DNA of 33,788 nt from Candidatus Sericytochromatia bacterium. Its GTDB lineage: Bacteria > Cyanobacteriota > Sericytochromatia > S15B-MN24 > JAQBPE01. A model generated the notes under the pieces. That model saw nothing but the letters and a program-made list of their open reading frames with translations, ran no database searches and had not been told where the DNA came from. This document shows positions 1 to 8,770 of the stretch, one piece after another. Numbering within the stretch: the stretch's first letter is position 1; each line of letters begins with the position of its first letter. A program made the position numbers and the translations under genes. The stretch spans positions 1 to 33,788 of the forward strand of contig JAYKJB010000116.1 in assembly GCA_035285325.1 (NCBI GenBank), read 5' to 3'.

Positions 1-2553
1 ATCAGCAACAACGGGGGGGGCGTGCTGGCCAACAACGGGAGTCGCTTTCGTGCCTTCCCGGATGAAGGTTGGCCCACGCCAGGCCTGTCCTTCCACCTCC
101 AGCAAACCGCCCCGCTGGGGGTCTACGGTCTGACGGAGGCCCGCATCACCCTCCACGACGCCGCCGGACAGCAACTCGTCGACGAAACGGGCCGGCCATT
201 GACGGCCACCAGCGGGCCCGACGGCCGCTACACCCTCTCGGCCGTCCTGCCACCCGGCAACCTCGTCGCCCGCATCCCACTCTGGAACGGGGGCATCCTG
301 CAAGCGCTCGTCACGCCAGCCGGACGCGGGCAGGTCACGCTGGACATCAACACCGCCTCCACCATGAGCGCGGCATACGTCCTGACCAGGTTCGTGGGAG
401 GCCAGCAGGCCATCCTCGACAAGCTGCCGGCCAGCGAAAATGAGCGTCTAACCCGAGAATTCGAGGCCGTGCGGGGCTATGTCAAGGCTGCCTTTCAGCA
501 TGATGACGGCCTGCTCAACGAGGCCACCGACGTGCTCAGAGCCCGCGTGGCCGGCGTCGACCGGGTGCTCGAAGACGTCAAGGCCTTGCTGCTCGGCCAA
601 GCCGCGCTGGGCCGCGGGCTCAAGGCCACGGAGGTGCCCCTGGCTGGCCCGGTCCACCTGTACTGGCTGCGCGAGGGCCGTCTGGCCCTCGGCGAGGAAT
701 TGCTTGGCCGCATCCGCACGCTCGAACCCGACAGCACGCTCGCCATGCTGCTGGACAAGACCTACGGCCGCATCAAGAACAACGCCCCCACGCTGAGCAG
801 CATGGTGGAAGGCCCTGACGGCGCCCTGTATGTCGCGGCGCTCAAGGCTCATCGGGTCTATCGCGTTCCCCGCGCGGGTGAGATCCAGGTCTGGCTCGGC
901 AGCGGGCAACCGGGCCGGGATGCCCCGGGTGACCCGCTGGCCATGGCCTGTACCCCTCGCTGCCTGGCGTGGGATCCCGACGGCACCCTGTGGGTGGGGG
1001 AAGATAGCCGCAATAAACTCACGCCGGCCCGACTGCTGGCGCTGCGGCCGGACCGCCGGGTGGAGGCGTATGCGCTGCCGGCCGGTGCGGCCGGTGACTT
1101 GCTGAGCCTGGCCGTGATGCCAGGGCCCCGGGTGTACGTGCTGGTGCAGGCAAAGAGTGATCCGGGACAGCTGTGGCTGTTCCGGGACGGCCAATTCGAG
1201 AAGGTCGCATCCGATCTCGCCACGGGTCCCCGCAGTGGCCTCTGCGTGGGCCCGGACCAGACGCTCTACCTCAGCGAATACCATCGTCGACGCCTCCTGC
1301 GGCTGAATGCCGGGAGCCTGGAGACCGCCGTTGAATTCAAAACCGGGCCCCAACTGCCAGGCCCACTCGTCGCTGGGCCTGATGGCACGCTGTACGTCAG
1401 CGATCTGAGCGACAACGTCGTCTGGGCTGGCAAACCAGGGGCCGCCTGGCAGCCGTTGGCCGGTTCTCAGGCCGTGTTTCAACAGGGCGAGACGCAGGCC
1501 TTTGCGATCAACAACCCCAGCGGCGTGACGGCGGACGAACAGGGCCGCATCTATCTCTCCGAAACAGGCGGCAATCGCATCAAGCGCTTCGACGGTCGCG
1601 ACCTGAGCGTGGTGGTGGGCGGCGAACCCGCTCAGGACAGCAACCTGGGTGACGGCGGCCCAGCAGCCGCGGCTCGCCTGAGCAAACCCGCCGGCATCAC
1701 CTGGCACCAGGGAGCGCTGTACCTGATGGACCAGGGACATCGCCGGTTACGCCGGATAGAAAGCGACGGCACGATCCAGACCGTGCTCTCCTCTCCCAAC
1801 CTGGCCGACGCCTGGTCGCTCACCTTCGATGCGGCCGGGAAGCCGTGCTGGCCCCGTCCCACCCGTGGCGTGATCCTGCGGGCGAACGACGGCGGCGCCG
1901 TCGAGACGCTGGCCGGCATCGAAATGGAGAAATGGCTCGGCGCCAAGCTCGCCGGCGTCCTCGCCGGCAACTTCAGCGAAAACCCTGGCCAGCTCACGCT
2001 GGGACTTCCGATGGCTGTGGCGCGCAGCCCCGGCGGTGAGCTGTACTTTTCAGACGGCATCGGCTGTCGCATCTACAAGCTGGTGGGCCCCCCCGGGGGG
2101 CCGCACCGCGTGGAACTGTTCGCCGGTATCTCGCTGGCCAAGGCCTTGGCCCGCACCCGCGAGGGCAAATTGGGCGATCTGGCGGCCGAGGAGGGCGGGC
2201 CGGCCAAGGCCGCGATCCTCTCCGTGCCGATGGGCCTGGCCTTCGACCGGCAGGGCAACCTGTACGTCACGGAAGGGGGCGACCGCAACCTGGAGGCGAT
2301 GGCCCCCCTGTTCGGCAACGAACTGCCGATCGACCCTGCCTCGCTGCCGGGAGGTCCCCCGCGGGTACGCAAGATCACCCCCGCAGGTCTCATCACCACC
2401 GTGGCTGGTCCGGGAGGACGCTTCTTTCCGACCCAGGAGGGCGAGGAGGCCCTGTACATCCCCTGCGGCATCACCGTCACGCCGGATGGCCGCCTGGTCT
2501 TCACCGACATCGGCAGCAATCTGGTGCGCATCCTGCCGGCGGGCTCGTTCTGA
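1..2553 (+). CDS. NHL-repeat beta-propeller protein, 5'-truncated by window edge
   Basis: The frame is open from base 1, whose first codons read ISNNGGG, the same Asn/Gly octapeptide seen in the downstream paralogue, so the true start and probable lipoprotein signal lie off the window; the GTG at 22 is not the start. After the repeat remnant comes a carboxypeptidase-regulatory-like beta-sandwich (about bases 115-290, with a GPDGRYTLSAVLPPGN motif), then a helical region, then NHL/SMP-30-like propeller blades from about base 780 to the end (for example GVTADEQGRIYLSETGGNRI and GITVTPDGRLVFTDIGSN). Such propellers are usually secreted or surface-exposed and bind protein or carbohydrate; no catalytic site is evident. 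It is followed after 36 bp by a close paralogue, and the two end with nearly the same codons. The family call is firm; function is unknown. Confidence 0.85.
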   Translation: MSNNGGGVLANNGSRFRAFPDEGWPTPGLSFHLQQTAPLGVYGLTEARITLHDAAGQQLVDETGRPLTATSGPDGRYTLSAVLPPGNLVARIPLWNGGILQALVTPAGRGQVTLDINTASTMSAAYVLTRFVGGQQAILDKLPASENERLTREFEAVRGYVKAAFQHDDGLLNEATDVLRARVAGVDRVLEDVKALLLGQAALGRGLKATEVPLAGPVHLYWLREGRLALGEELLGRIRTLEPDSTLAMLLDKTYGRIKNNAPTLSSMVEGPDGALYVAALKAHRVYRVPRAGEIQVWLGSGQPGRDAPGDPLAMACTPRCLAWDPDGTLWVGEDSRNKLTPARLLALRPDRRVEAYALPAGAAGDLLSLAVMPGPRVYVLVQAKSDPGQLWLFRDGQFEKVASDLATGPRSGLCVGPDQTLYLSEYHRRRLLRLNAGSLETAVEFKTGPQLPGPLVAGPDGTLYVSDLSDNVVWAGKPGAAWQPLAGSQAVFQQGETQAFAINNPSGVTADEQGRIYLSETGGNRIKRFDGRDLSVVVGGEPAQDSNLGDGGPAAAARLSKPAGITWHQGALYLMDQGHRRLRRIESDGTIQTVLSSPNLADAWSLTFDAAGKPCWPRPTRGVILRANDGGAVETLAGIEMEKWLGAKLAGVLAGNFSENPGQLTLGLPMAVARSPGGELYFSDGIGCRIYKLVGPPGGPHRVELFAGISLAKALARTREGKLGDLAAEEGGPAKAAILSVPMGLAFDRQGNLYVTEGGDRNLEAMAPLFGNELPIDPASLPGGPPRVRKITPAGLITTVAGPGGRFFPTQEGEEALYIPCGITVTPDGRLVFTDIGSNLVRILPAGSF

Positions 2554-2578
2554 AACGGGCAAAAAATCGACTCGGGTA

Positions 2579-2584
2579 TATGAT
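2579..2584 (+). promoter_or_regulatory. Possible -10 element, start-proximal (weak)
   Basis: TATGAT lies six bases before the ATG at 2590 in an A/T-rich patch of an otherwise GC-rich gap. No -35 match is found at 17 bp spacing. If it is used, transcription would start at or next to the ATG and the mRNA would be leaderless, which would fit the absence of a visible ribosome binding site. Read-through from the upstream paralogue is an equally good explanation. Confidence 0.2.
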
Positions 2585-2589
2585 TGAAT

Positions 2590-5439
2590 ATGCGTCGCTT
2601 CGTATCGCTCGTCCTCAGCCTGATGCTGATGGCCGCGTGTCAAAGCCCCTCCTCGACCAGCAACCTGGCAGGCCGCAATCCCGTCAAGTCCGCCGGGGCC
2701 CCGCCCAAGGCGAGGGCCTCGGCGACCCCGGCAGGCGTGACAGCCCCCCGCTCGCGCGTCGTGCCGCAACAGGGCCAGGCCATCCAGCTGGCTGGCCTGG
2801 TGCGCCTGATCGCCCAACCCGGCGCCACCCTCATTAGCAACAACGGCGGCTCCCTGATCAGCGACCAGGGGGGCAGCCTGCTGAGTGACCAGGGCGGCAG
2901 CCTGATCAGCAACAACGGGGGAAACCTGGTCAGCAACAATGGCGGCGGCATGCTCGGGAAAACCAAGTTTTACGGGCTGCGCCAGGCCGCTCCCCTGGGG
3001 GTCTACGGTCTGACCGATGCCCGGATCACCCTGCATGACGCCAGCGAGCAACCGCTCGTCGATGAGAACGGCAAGCCGCTGACCGCTACCACGGGCCCCG
3101 ACGGCCGTTACACCCTCTCGGCCGTCCTGCCGCCCGGCAACCTGATCGCCCGCATTCAACTGTGGAACGGGGGCGTTCTGCGAGCGCTCGTCACGCCAGC
3201 CGGACGCGGGCAGGTCACGCTGGACATCAACACGGCCTCGTCCATGGGCGCGGCCTACGTGTTGAAAAAATTCGTGGGGGGGCAACAGGCCGTCCTCGAC
3301 AAGTTGCCTGCCAGCGAAAACGAGCGCCTGACGCGCGAGTTCGACGCCGTGCGGGGTTACGTCAAGGCCGCCTTCAAGCACGACGACAATCTGCTGAATG
3401 AGGCCACCGACGTGCTCAGAACCCGCGTGGCCGGGGTCGACAGGGTGATTGAGGACGTCAAGGCCCTGCTGCTCGGCCAGGCCGGCCTCGGCCGCGGCCT
3501 CAAGGCCATCGAGGTTCCGCTGGCCGGGCCGGTTCATCTCACCTGGCTGCGGGAGGGACGTCTGGCCTTCGGTGAGGAACTGCTCGGTCGCATCCGCACG
3601 CTCAAGGGCGACGGCACGCTCGAGGTGGTGCTCGACAAGACCCACGGCCGCATCAAGAACAATGCCCCCACGCTGACCAGCCTGGTAGAATCGTCGGACG
3701 GCAGCCTGTTCGCCGTGGCAGCCAAAGCCCAGCGGGTTTATCGCTTCTCGCTTGATGGCGAGATCCAGCCGTGGCTCGGAAGCGGCCTGCCGGGCCGAGA
3801 TGCTCCGCGTGACCCGCTCACCATGGCCTGCACCCCCCGCAGCTTGGCCGTCGGTTCCGATGGCACCCTGTGGGTGGGCGAACAGGACGGCGCCGGATTG
3901 AGCCAGCTCAGGCCCCGCCTGCTGGCCCTGCGACCGGACCGCCGGGTGGAGGCCTACCCCCTGCCGCAGACCAGCAGCGGGGATGTTGCCAGCTTGGTGG
4001 TGGCGTCAGGCCCTGAGGTTGACCTGCTGTTGACCCGACGTGAAGAACCCGGCAGCCTGTGGCGGTTCCGGGATGGTGCCTTCACGGAAGTGGCGTCAAA
4101 GCTTGCCACGCATCGAGACAGCGGTCTTTGCAGGGCAGCCGACGGCACGATTTACCTCAGTGAAACGGGCCAACGCCGCCTGCTGCGCCTCACCGCCACC
4201 GGCGCACTGGAAGAGGCCGTGCGCTTCCAGCGCGGCCCCCGCCTGCCAGGGCCGCTCACCGCCGGTCCCGACGGCATGGTGTACGTCAGCGATCTGAGCA
4301 CCCACGTCGTCTGGGCCGGGAAACCCGGCGGCGATTGGCAGCCGGTCGCAGGCACCGCGGCCGTCTTCCAGCGTGGCGAAACCCAGGCCTTCGCCATCAA
4401 CAGCCCCATGGCGGTCACGGCCGATGACCAGAGTCGCATTTACATCGCCGAAACGGGCGGCAACAGCATCAAGCGCTTCGACGGCAAGGAACTCACGGTC
4501 ATCGTGGGTGGCGACCCCACCAGCGCAGCCGACCGCGGGATGGGGGGGCCCGCTCAGCTGGCACGCCTGAAAGGCCCGCAAGGATTGGCCTGGCATCGCG
4601 GCGCGCTCTTCATTGCCGACGAAGGACACCAGCACTTGCTGCGGGTCGGCAGCGATCTCACGATTCAGACCCTGCTAAGCGGAGGAGAGCTGGACGGGGC
4701 CACGGCCATGGCGTTCGACGCCACGGGCCGCCTGTGCTGGCCGCGCGCCATGCGCGGCACGATCACACGCTTTGACCTCCAGCAACCAATCGAGACCATT
4801 GCCGGCGTCAGTCAATCAGGCGCCATGGGCGCCAAGCTGGCGGGCGTTCTGGGAACGCCCGCCAGCGATCCGAGCCAGCTGTTCATGGCGCTTCCCATGG
4901 GGGTGGCCTTGAGTCCGCGCGGTGAGCTTCATTTCACCGATAGCATTGGCTGCCGCATTTACAAGTTGAAGGGCGAATCCGGTCAGGCCCCAACGGTCGA
5001 AGTGGTGGCCGGCATCGGGCTGGCGGCCAGCCTGAAACGCCTGGAGGAAACGCCCGGCGCCCCGCCGCCGGTGCAGGAGGGCATCCAGGCGCTGGACTGC
5101 GCGCTCTCGATCCCCGTGGGGCTGGCTTTCGATGCGAAAGGCAACCTCTATGTGACGGAGGGGGGCGACCGCAACATTGAAGCGATGGCGCCGCTGGCCG
5201 GTCGCGAGCTTCCGATCGACCCGGCCCTGCTGCCCGGACGCCCGCCGCGCGTGCGCAAGATCACGCCCGAGGGCGTCGTGACCACCGTGGCAGGTCCCGG
5301 AGGCAAGTTTTTTCAGGATGCCGAAGGCGAAGATGCGCTGTTCGTTCCCTTCGGCATCACGGTCACGCCGGATGGCCGCCTGGTGTTCACCGACATCGGC
5401 AGCAACCTGGTGCGCATCCTGCCGGCGGGCTCGTTCTGA
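2590..5439 (+). CDS. NHL-repeat lipoprotein with Asn/Gly octapeptide repeats
   Basis: A 949-residue protein of unknown function. The ATG at 2590 gives a short signal peptide (MRRF, then a hydrophobic core) ending in a MAAC lipobox with Cys17, so it is probably a lipid-anchored envelope protein. A TTG two codons upstream (2584) is possible. Residues about 18-79 are a low-complexity linker, 80-119 are five octapeptides of SLISNNGG or SLISDQGG type, about 138-197 form a carboxypeptidase-regulatory-like domain, and about 356-949 carry NHL/SMP-30-like blades. The blade region is long enough for one large or two stacked propellers. No Shine-Dalgarno sequence is visible before 2590. It is the complete paralogue of the preceding truncated gene. 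The domain calls rest on motif recognition; ligand and role are unknown. Confidence 0.85.
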   Translation: MRRFVSLVLSLMLMAACQSPSSTSNLAGRNPVKSAGAPPKARASATPAGVTAPRSRVVPQQGQAIQLAGLVRLIAQPGATLISNNGGSLISDQGGSLLSDQGGSLISNNGGNLVSNNGGGMLGKTKFYGLRQAAPLGVYGLTDARITLHDASEQPLVDENGKPLTATTGPDGRYTLSAVLPPGNLIARIQLWNGGVLRALVTPAGRGQVTLDINTASSMGAAYVLKKFVGGQQAVLDKLPASENERLTREFDAVRGYVKAAFKHDDNLLNEATDVLRTRVAGVDRVIEDVKALLLGQAGLGRGLKAIEVPLAGPVHLTWLREGRLAFGEELLGRIRTLKGDGTLEVVLDKTHGRIKNNAPTLTSLVESSDGSLFAVAAKAQRVYRFSLDGEIQPWLGSGLPGRDAPRDPLTMACTPRSLAVGSDGTLWVGEQDGAGLSQLRPRLLALRPDRRVEAYPLPQTSSGDVASLVVASGPEVDLLLTRREEPGSLWRFRDGAFTEVASKLATHRDSGLCRAADGTIYLSETGQRRLLRLTATGALEEAVRFQRGPRLPGPLTAGPDGMVYVSDLSTHVVWAGKPGGDWQPVAGTAAVFQRGETQAFAINSPMAVTADDQSRIYIAETGGNSIKRFDGKELTVIVGGDPTSAADRGMGGPAQLARLKGPQGLAWHRGALFIADEGHQHLLRVGSDLTIQTLLSGGELDGATAMAFDATGRLCWPRAMRGTITRFDLQQPIETIAGVSQSGAMGAKLAGVLGTPASDPSQLFMALPMGVALSPRGELHFTDSIGCRIYKLKGESGQAPTVEVVAGIGLAASLKRLEETPGAPPPVQEGIQALDCALSIPVGLAFDAKGNLYVTEGGDRNIEAMAPLAGRELPIDPALLPGRPPRVRKITPEGVVTTVAGPGGKFFQDAEGEDALFVPFGITVTPDGRLVFTDIGSNLVRILPAGSF
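2827..2946 (+). repeat. Five tandem 24-bp units encoding octapeptides
   Basis: Five consecutive in-frame 24-bp units (2827-2850, 2851-2874, 2875-2898, 2899-2922, 2923-2946) encode TLISNNGG, SLISDQGG, SLLSDQGG, SLISNNGG and NLVSNNGG. A degenerate sixth unit begins GMLG. The pattern alternates hydrophobic Leu-Ile with Asn/Asp-rich turns. Remnants of the same repeat open the upstream paralogue at bases 1-40. Codon use differs between units, so this is not a very recent slippage product. Confidence 0.9.
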
Positions 5440-5498
5440 GCGTGGCGATTCAGGCCGACGAGCCGTTGCCCGGCCCCGTGGCGCAGCCCTCACGCACC

Positions 5499-5507
5499 TG
5501 CTAAACT
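5499..5507 (+). promoter_or_regulatory. Extended -10 promoter candidate for ftcD-fchA-hutH
   Basis: TGCTAAACT fits the TG-N-TAnnnT extended -10 form. It lies 37 bases before the ftcD start, just before a GGAG ribosome binding site at 5533-5536. No convincing -35 hexamer is present, as expected for an extended -10 promoter. Similar elements occur before the biotin carboxylase and rpsF genes in this window. Confidence 0.4.
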
Positions 5508-5544
5508 GCCTGTTCGGACATGGCCTGCATCTGGAGACAATGGC

Positions 5545-6471
5545 GTGCTCATCGAATGCATCCCCAACATCAGCGAGGGCCGGCGGCCTGAGGTCGTGGC
5601 TGAGATCGTGGCCGCGATCCGGGCGGTGCCTGGAATCCAGTGGCTCGACCAGTCCTCGGACGCGGATCACCATCGTTCCGTGCTCACCTTCGCGGGTGCC
5701 CCTGAGGCGCTCGAGCAGGCCATCTCGGTGCTTTACACCCAGGCCGCGCAGCACATCGACCTGCGCCATCACCAGGGGGAGCACCCGCGCATGGGCGCGG
5801 TCGACGTGGTGCCTTTCGTGCCGCTGACCGGCGCGACCATGGCCGACTGCGTGGCGCTGGCCAAGCGCGTCGGGGAGCGCATCGCGGGCGATCACGGCGT
5901 GCCCGTCGTGCTGTACGAGGAAGCGGCCAGCGCGCCGCACCGCCGCAACCTGGCCGAAGTGCGCAAGGGCGAATTTGAAGGCTTGAAGGACAAACTGGCG
6001 CGCGCCGAATGGAAGCCCGACTATGGCCCCACGAACCCGCATGAGCAGCTCGGCGCCAGCGCCGTCGGGGCCCGCGAGGCACTGGTGGCCTACAACGTTT
6101 ACCTCGATACGCGCGACGTCAAAATCGCCCAGGAAATCGCCAAGGCGATTCGCGGCAGCAGCGGCGGGCTCGGCAGCGTCAAGGCCATGGGCCTCTACAT
6201 CGAAGACCGCCAGCAGGCCCAGGTCTCGATGAACCTGGTGAACTTCCGCAAAAACCCGCTATACCGGGTGGTCGAGCTGATTCGCATCGAAGCCGCCCGC
6301 TGGGGCGTGCGCGTCACCAGTTCGGAAATTGTCGGACTCGTGCCGCAAGCGGCCCTGCTGGAAAGCGCCGCCTACTACCTGCAACTGGAAGGTTACCAGC
6401 CGGCCATGGTGCTCGAAAACAAGCTGCAAGAGGCCCAGGCCTCGACCGCACCAGCCCCCACCCCTGCCTGA
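5545..6471 (+). CDS. ftcD: Glutamate formimidoyltransferase
   Basis: Transfers the formimino group of N-formimino-L-glutamate to tetrahydrofolate, giving glutamate and 5-formimino-THF in the last step of one histidine degradation route; cytosolic. The 308-residue length matches stand-alone bacterial transferases. Family hallmarks are the N-terminal IECIPNISEGR, DHHRSVLTF, and the HHQGEHPRMGAVDVVPF segment that carries the catalytic His region. The GTG at 5545 is chosen because GGAG at 5533-5536 sits 8 nt upstream and the product begins exactly at the conserved LIECIPNISEG motif; the ATG at 5540 is in another frame. The cyclodeaminase gene follows after 10 bp, so the two steps that are fused in animals are encoded here by separate adjacent genes. 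The call is firm. Confidence 0.95.
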   Translation: MLIECIPNISEGRRPEVVAEIVAAIRAVPGIQWLDQSSDADHHRSVLTFAGAPEALEQAISVLYTQAAQHIDLRHHQGEHPRMGAVDVVPFVPLTGATMADCVALAKRVGERIAGDHGVPVVLYEEAASAPHRRNLAEVRKGEFEGLKDKLARAEWKPDYGPTNPHEQLGASAVGAREALVAYNVYLDTRDVKIAQEIAKAIRGSSGGLGSVKAMGLYIEDRQQAQVSMNLVNFRKNPLYRVVELIRIEAARWGVRVTSSEIVGLVPQAALLESAAYYLQLEGYQPAMVLENKLQEAQASTAPAPTPA

Positions 6472-6481
6472 AGCCGCCCCG

Positions 6482-7144
6482 ATGACCGACTCCTTCACCG
6501 ACCTGCCCTTGCCCGAGTTGCTCGGACGCTTCGCCGCCAAGACCCCGGTGCCGGGCGGCGGCAGCGCCGCGGCGATCGCCGGCGCCCTGGCCGCGACCCT
6601 CGGCGAGATGGTCGGCGCCCTGACACTCGGCAAGAAGGGCTACGAGCACACCGTGATCGAGGTGGAAACCCTGCGGGCCGAGGCCCGGGCGCTGTCCCGA
6701 CGCTTGCTGGCCGCTGCGGAGGAAGACGCTCGCGCCTATGAAGCGGTGGTGGCAGCCATAGCCCTGCCCAAGGAGACTGACGAACAGAAAGCCGCCCGCA
6801 AGGAGGCCATGCAGAAGGCCTTTCAGGGGGCCACCGAACCGCCCCTCGGCGTGGCGCGCTCTTGTCTGGTGGCCGGCCGCTTGGGTTTGCGCATGCTGAC
6901 GATCGGCAATCGCAACGCCAGTTCCGATGCGGCCGTTGCGGTGCTGCTCGCCCTGGCAGGGGCCGAAGGGGCCTTGCTGAACGTGGGCATCAACCTGAGT
7001 TCCATTCAGGATGCCACGTTTGTGGAGACGACCCGTCAGGAAGCCGACACGCTGTGGGCCAGCATCGCGGCCATGCGGCGGGATATGTGGCAGGCGGCCC
7101 GTCAGGCAGGCCTGCCGAGCCCCGCGGAGGAGGCGCACGCGTGA
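6482..7144 (+). CDS. fchA: Formimidoyltetrahydrofolate cyclodeaminase
   Basis: Converts 5-formimino-THF to 5,10-methenyl-THF and ammonia, feeding histidine carbon into the one-carbon pool. The 220-residue, mostly helical protein starts with the family signature TPVPGGGSAAAIAGALAA (about residues 21-38) and ends with the NVGINLSSIQD region typical of the FTCD_C/cyclodeaminase fold. The ATG at 6482 lies 10 bp after the ftcD stop. Its TGA overlaps the GTG of hutH (GTGA), which indicates translational coupling and a single operon. No unusual residues were seen. Confidence 0.95.
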   Translation: MTDSFTDLPLPELLGRFAAKTPVPGGGSAAAIAGALAATLGEMVGALTLGKKGYEHTVIEVETLRAEARALSRRLLAAAEEDARAYEAVVAAIALPKETDEQKAARKEAMQKAFQGATEPPLGVARSCLVAGRLGLRMLTIGNRNASSDAAVAVLLALAGAEGALLNVGINLSSIQDATFVETTRQEADTLWASIAAMRRDMWQAARQAGLPSPAEEAHA

Positions 7145-8697
7145 CCCTTTCCTCACCCAGTGATGACCTGCCGGTGGTGGCCAACGGTCACGACCTGACG
7201 CTCTGGGACGTGGTCTGCGTGGCCGCACGCCGGGTACCGGTCTGCATCCCGGCCGAGGCAGAGGCGGCCATGCGCGCTTCCCGTCGCAGCGTGGAGGAAA
7301 TGCTGGAGGAAGACCGCGTGGTCTACGGGATCACCACCGGCTTCGGCTTCATGAAGGACCGTCGCATCTCCCCGGACGAAGTGGGCCGCTTGCAGACCAA
7401 CCTCGTCCGCAGTCACGCCGCCGGGGTCGGCCCCCCCTTGCCGACCTCGGTGGTGCGCGCCATGATGCTGCTGCGCCTCAATGCGCTGGTCAAGGGATTT
7501 TCCGGCATCCGAACCGAGGTCGTGGCCCTGCTGGCGGAGATGCTCAACCGAGGGGTCCATCCCCAGATTCCGTCGCAGGGGTCGGTGGGAGCGTCGGGCG
7601 ACCTCTCGCCACTCTCGCACCTGGCCCTGGTGCTGATGGGCGAGGGGGTGGCGGAATACCGGGGCATGCTCCTGCCAGGGCGCGAGGCGCTGGAAGCTGC
7701 AGAGCTGGCGCCGATCCAGCTGGCGGCCAAGGAGGGCCTGGCGCTGATCAACGGCACCCAGGCCATGACCGCGATGGGCTGCTTGATGATCGACCAGGCG
7801 CACCAGCTGGCCAAGCTGGCCGACCTGGTGGCTGCCTGCTCGGTGGAGGCCCTGCTCGGCTCGCACACACCATTCCACGCGGCGGTCCATGCCCTGCGAC
7901 CCCATCCCGGGCAACTGGCGTCCGCGCGCAACCTGGTCAAGCTGCTCGACGGCTCGCAGCTGGTCGAAACCCATCGTCATTGCAACCAGGTGCAAGATGG
8001 CTATTCGCTGCGCTGCGTGCCGCAGATCCACGGCGCTTCGCGCGACACGATCCGGCACGCCCGCTCGGTCTTCCAGATTGAAATCAATGCCGTGACGGAC
8101 AACCCGCTGATCTTCTCCGCGGCCGGTGAAGCCGTTTCAGCCGGTCACTTCCACGGTCAACCCGTGGCGCTGCCGCTCGACTTTCTGGGGATCGCCGTGG
8201 CCGAACTCGCCAACGTTTCCGAGCGTCGCACCGAGCGACTGGTCAACCCGACGCTGTCCAACGGCCTGCCGGCCTTCCTGACGGGCAAGCCCGGCTTGAA
8301 CTCGGGCTACATGGTGGCGCAGTACACGGCCGCCGCCCTCGTGTCCGAGAACAAGGTGCTGTGCCATCCCGCCTCGGTCGATTCGATCCCCACCTCGGCC
8401 GGGCAGGAAGACCACGTCTCGATGGGCACGATCGCAGCCCGCAAGCTCATGCGCATCGTCGAGCACACCCGTCAGGTGCTGGCGATCGAACTGCTGTGCG
8501 CCTGCCAGGCCCTCGATCTGCGGGGCGAAATTCCGCCGGGACACGGGGTCGCCGCCGCTCATCGCTACGTGCGACAGTTCGTGCCCCACCTGGACGATGA
8601 CCGCATCCTGGCCTCCGACATCGCCACCTTGACGCCTCACCTGGAAGAGGGGCGCCTGCTGAGTGCGGTGGAAGCCGCAGTGGGCCCATTGGAGTAG
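7141..8697 (+). CDS. hutH: Histidine ammonia-lyase
   Basis: Deaminates L-histidine to urocanate, the first step of histidine utilisation; a cytosolic tetramer in known cases. The 518-residue protein has the motif GSVGASGDLSPLSH (147-160), whose Ala151-Ser152-Gly153 cyclises into the MIO electrophile. It also has the active-site loop tyrosine in VYGITTGFG (Tyr62) and the family motifs NGTQAM, QDGYSLRC and GNFHG-like AGHFHG. It starts at GTG 7141, overlapping the fchA stop by 4 nt. Downstream is a convergent gene, so it closes the operon. Urocanase (hutU) and imidazolonepropionase (hutI) are not in the window, so the pathway here is incomplete. Phe/Tyr ammonia-lyases share the fold, but the folate neighbours support histidine as the substrate. 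Confidence 0.95.
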   Translation: MTLSSPSDDLPVVANGHDLTLWDVVCVAARRVPVCIPAEAEAAMRASRRSVEEMLEEDRVVYGITTGFGFMKDRRISPDEVGRLQTNLVRSHAAGVGPPLPTSVVRAMMLLRLNALVKGFSGIRTEVVALLAEMLNRGVHPQIPSQGSVGASGDLSPLSHLALVLMGEGVAEYRGMLLPGREALEAAELAPIQLAAKEGLALINGTQAMTAMGCLMIDQAHQLAKLADLVAACSVEALLGSHTPFHAAVHALRPHPGQLASARNLVKLLDGSQLVETHRHCNQVQDGYSLRCVPQIHGASRDTIRHARSVFQIEINAVTDNPLIFSAAGEAVSAGHFHGQPVALPLDFLGIAVAELANVSERRTERLVNPTLSNGLPAFLTGKPGLNSGYMVAQYTAAALVSENKVLCHPASVDSIPTSAGQEDHVSMGTIAARKLMRIVEHTRQVLAIELLCACQALDLRGEIPPGHGVAAAHRYVRQFVPHLDDDRILASDIATLTPHLEEGRLLSAVEAAVGPLE

Positions 8698-8770
8698 CGT
8701 GTCAGCCGTCTCGCGGGCCCCGGACGAAGCCCGACGGGACGCGCCTATGCCCCCCCTCCAGCCGCGGGCA

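Larger units (their letters stand above)
1..5439 (+). repeat. Tandem duplication of an NHL lipoprotein gene
   Basis: The two head-to-tail genes align over nearly their whole length with few gaps. A 51-nt tract at 303-353 recurs without change at 3183-3233, an offset of 2880 bases. The last 33 bases of each reading frame (2521-2553 and 5407-5439) are also identical. Neighbouring stretches are clearly diverged, so the identical tracts suggest an old duplication with local gene conversion or strong constraint. Confidence 0.85.

Noticed and set aside
2827-2946. CRISPR array
   Set aside because: The 24-bp units are contiguous, in frame and lack spacers; they encode an octapeptide.
2050-3645. Long minus-strand open frame opposite the NHL genes
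   Set aside because: It is antisense to clear NHL domains, crosses the gene boundary, lacks a recognisable domain and arises from GC-rich third positions. The same applies to 9611-11506 and 18373-20238 on the minus strand.
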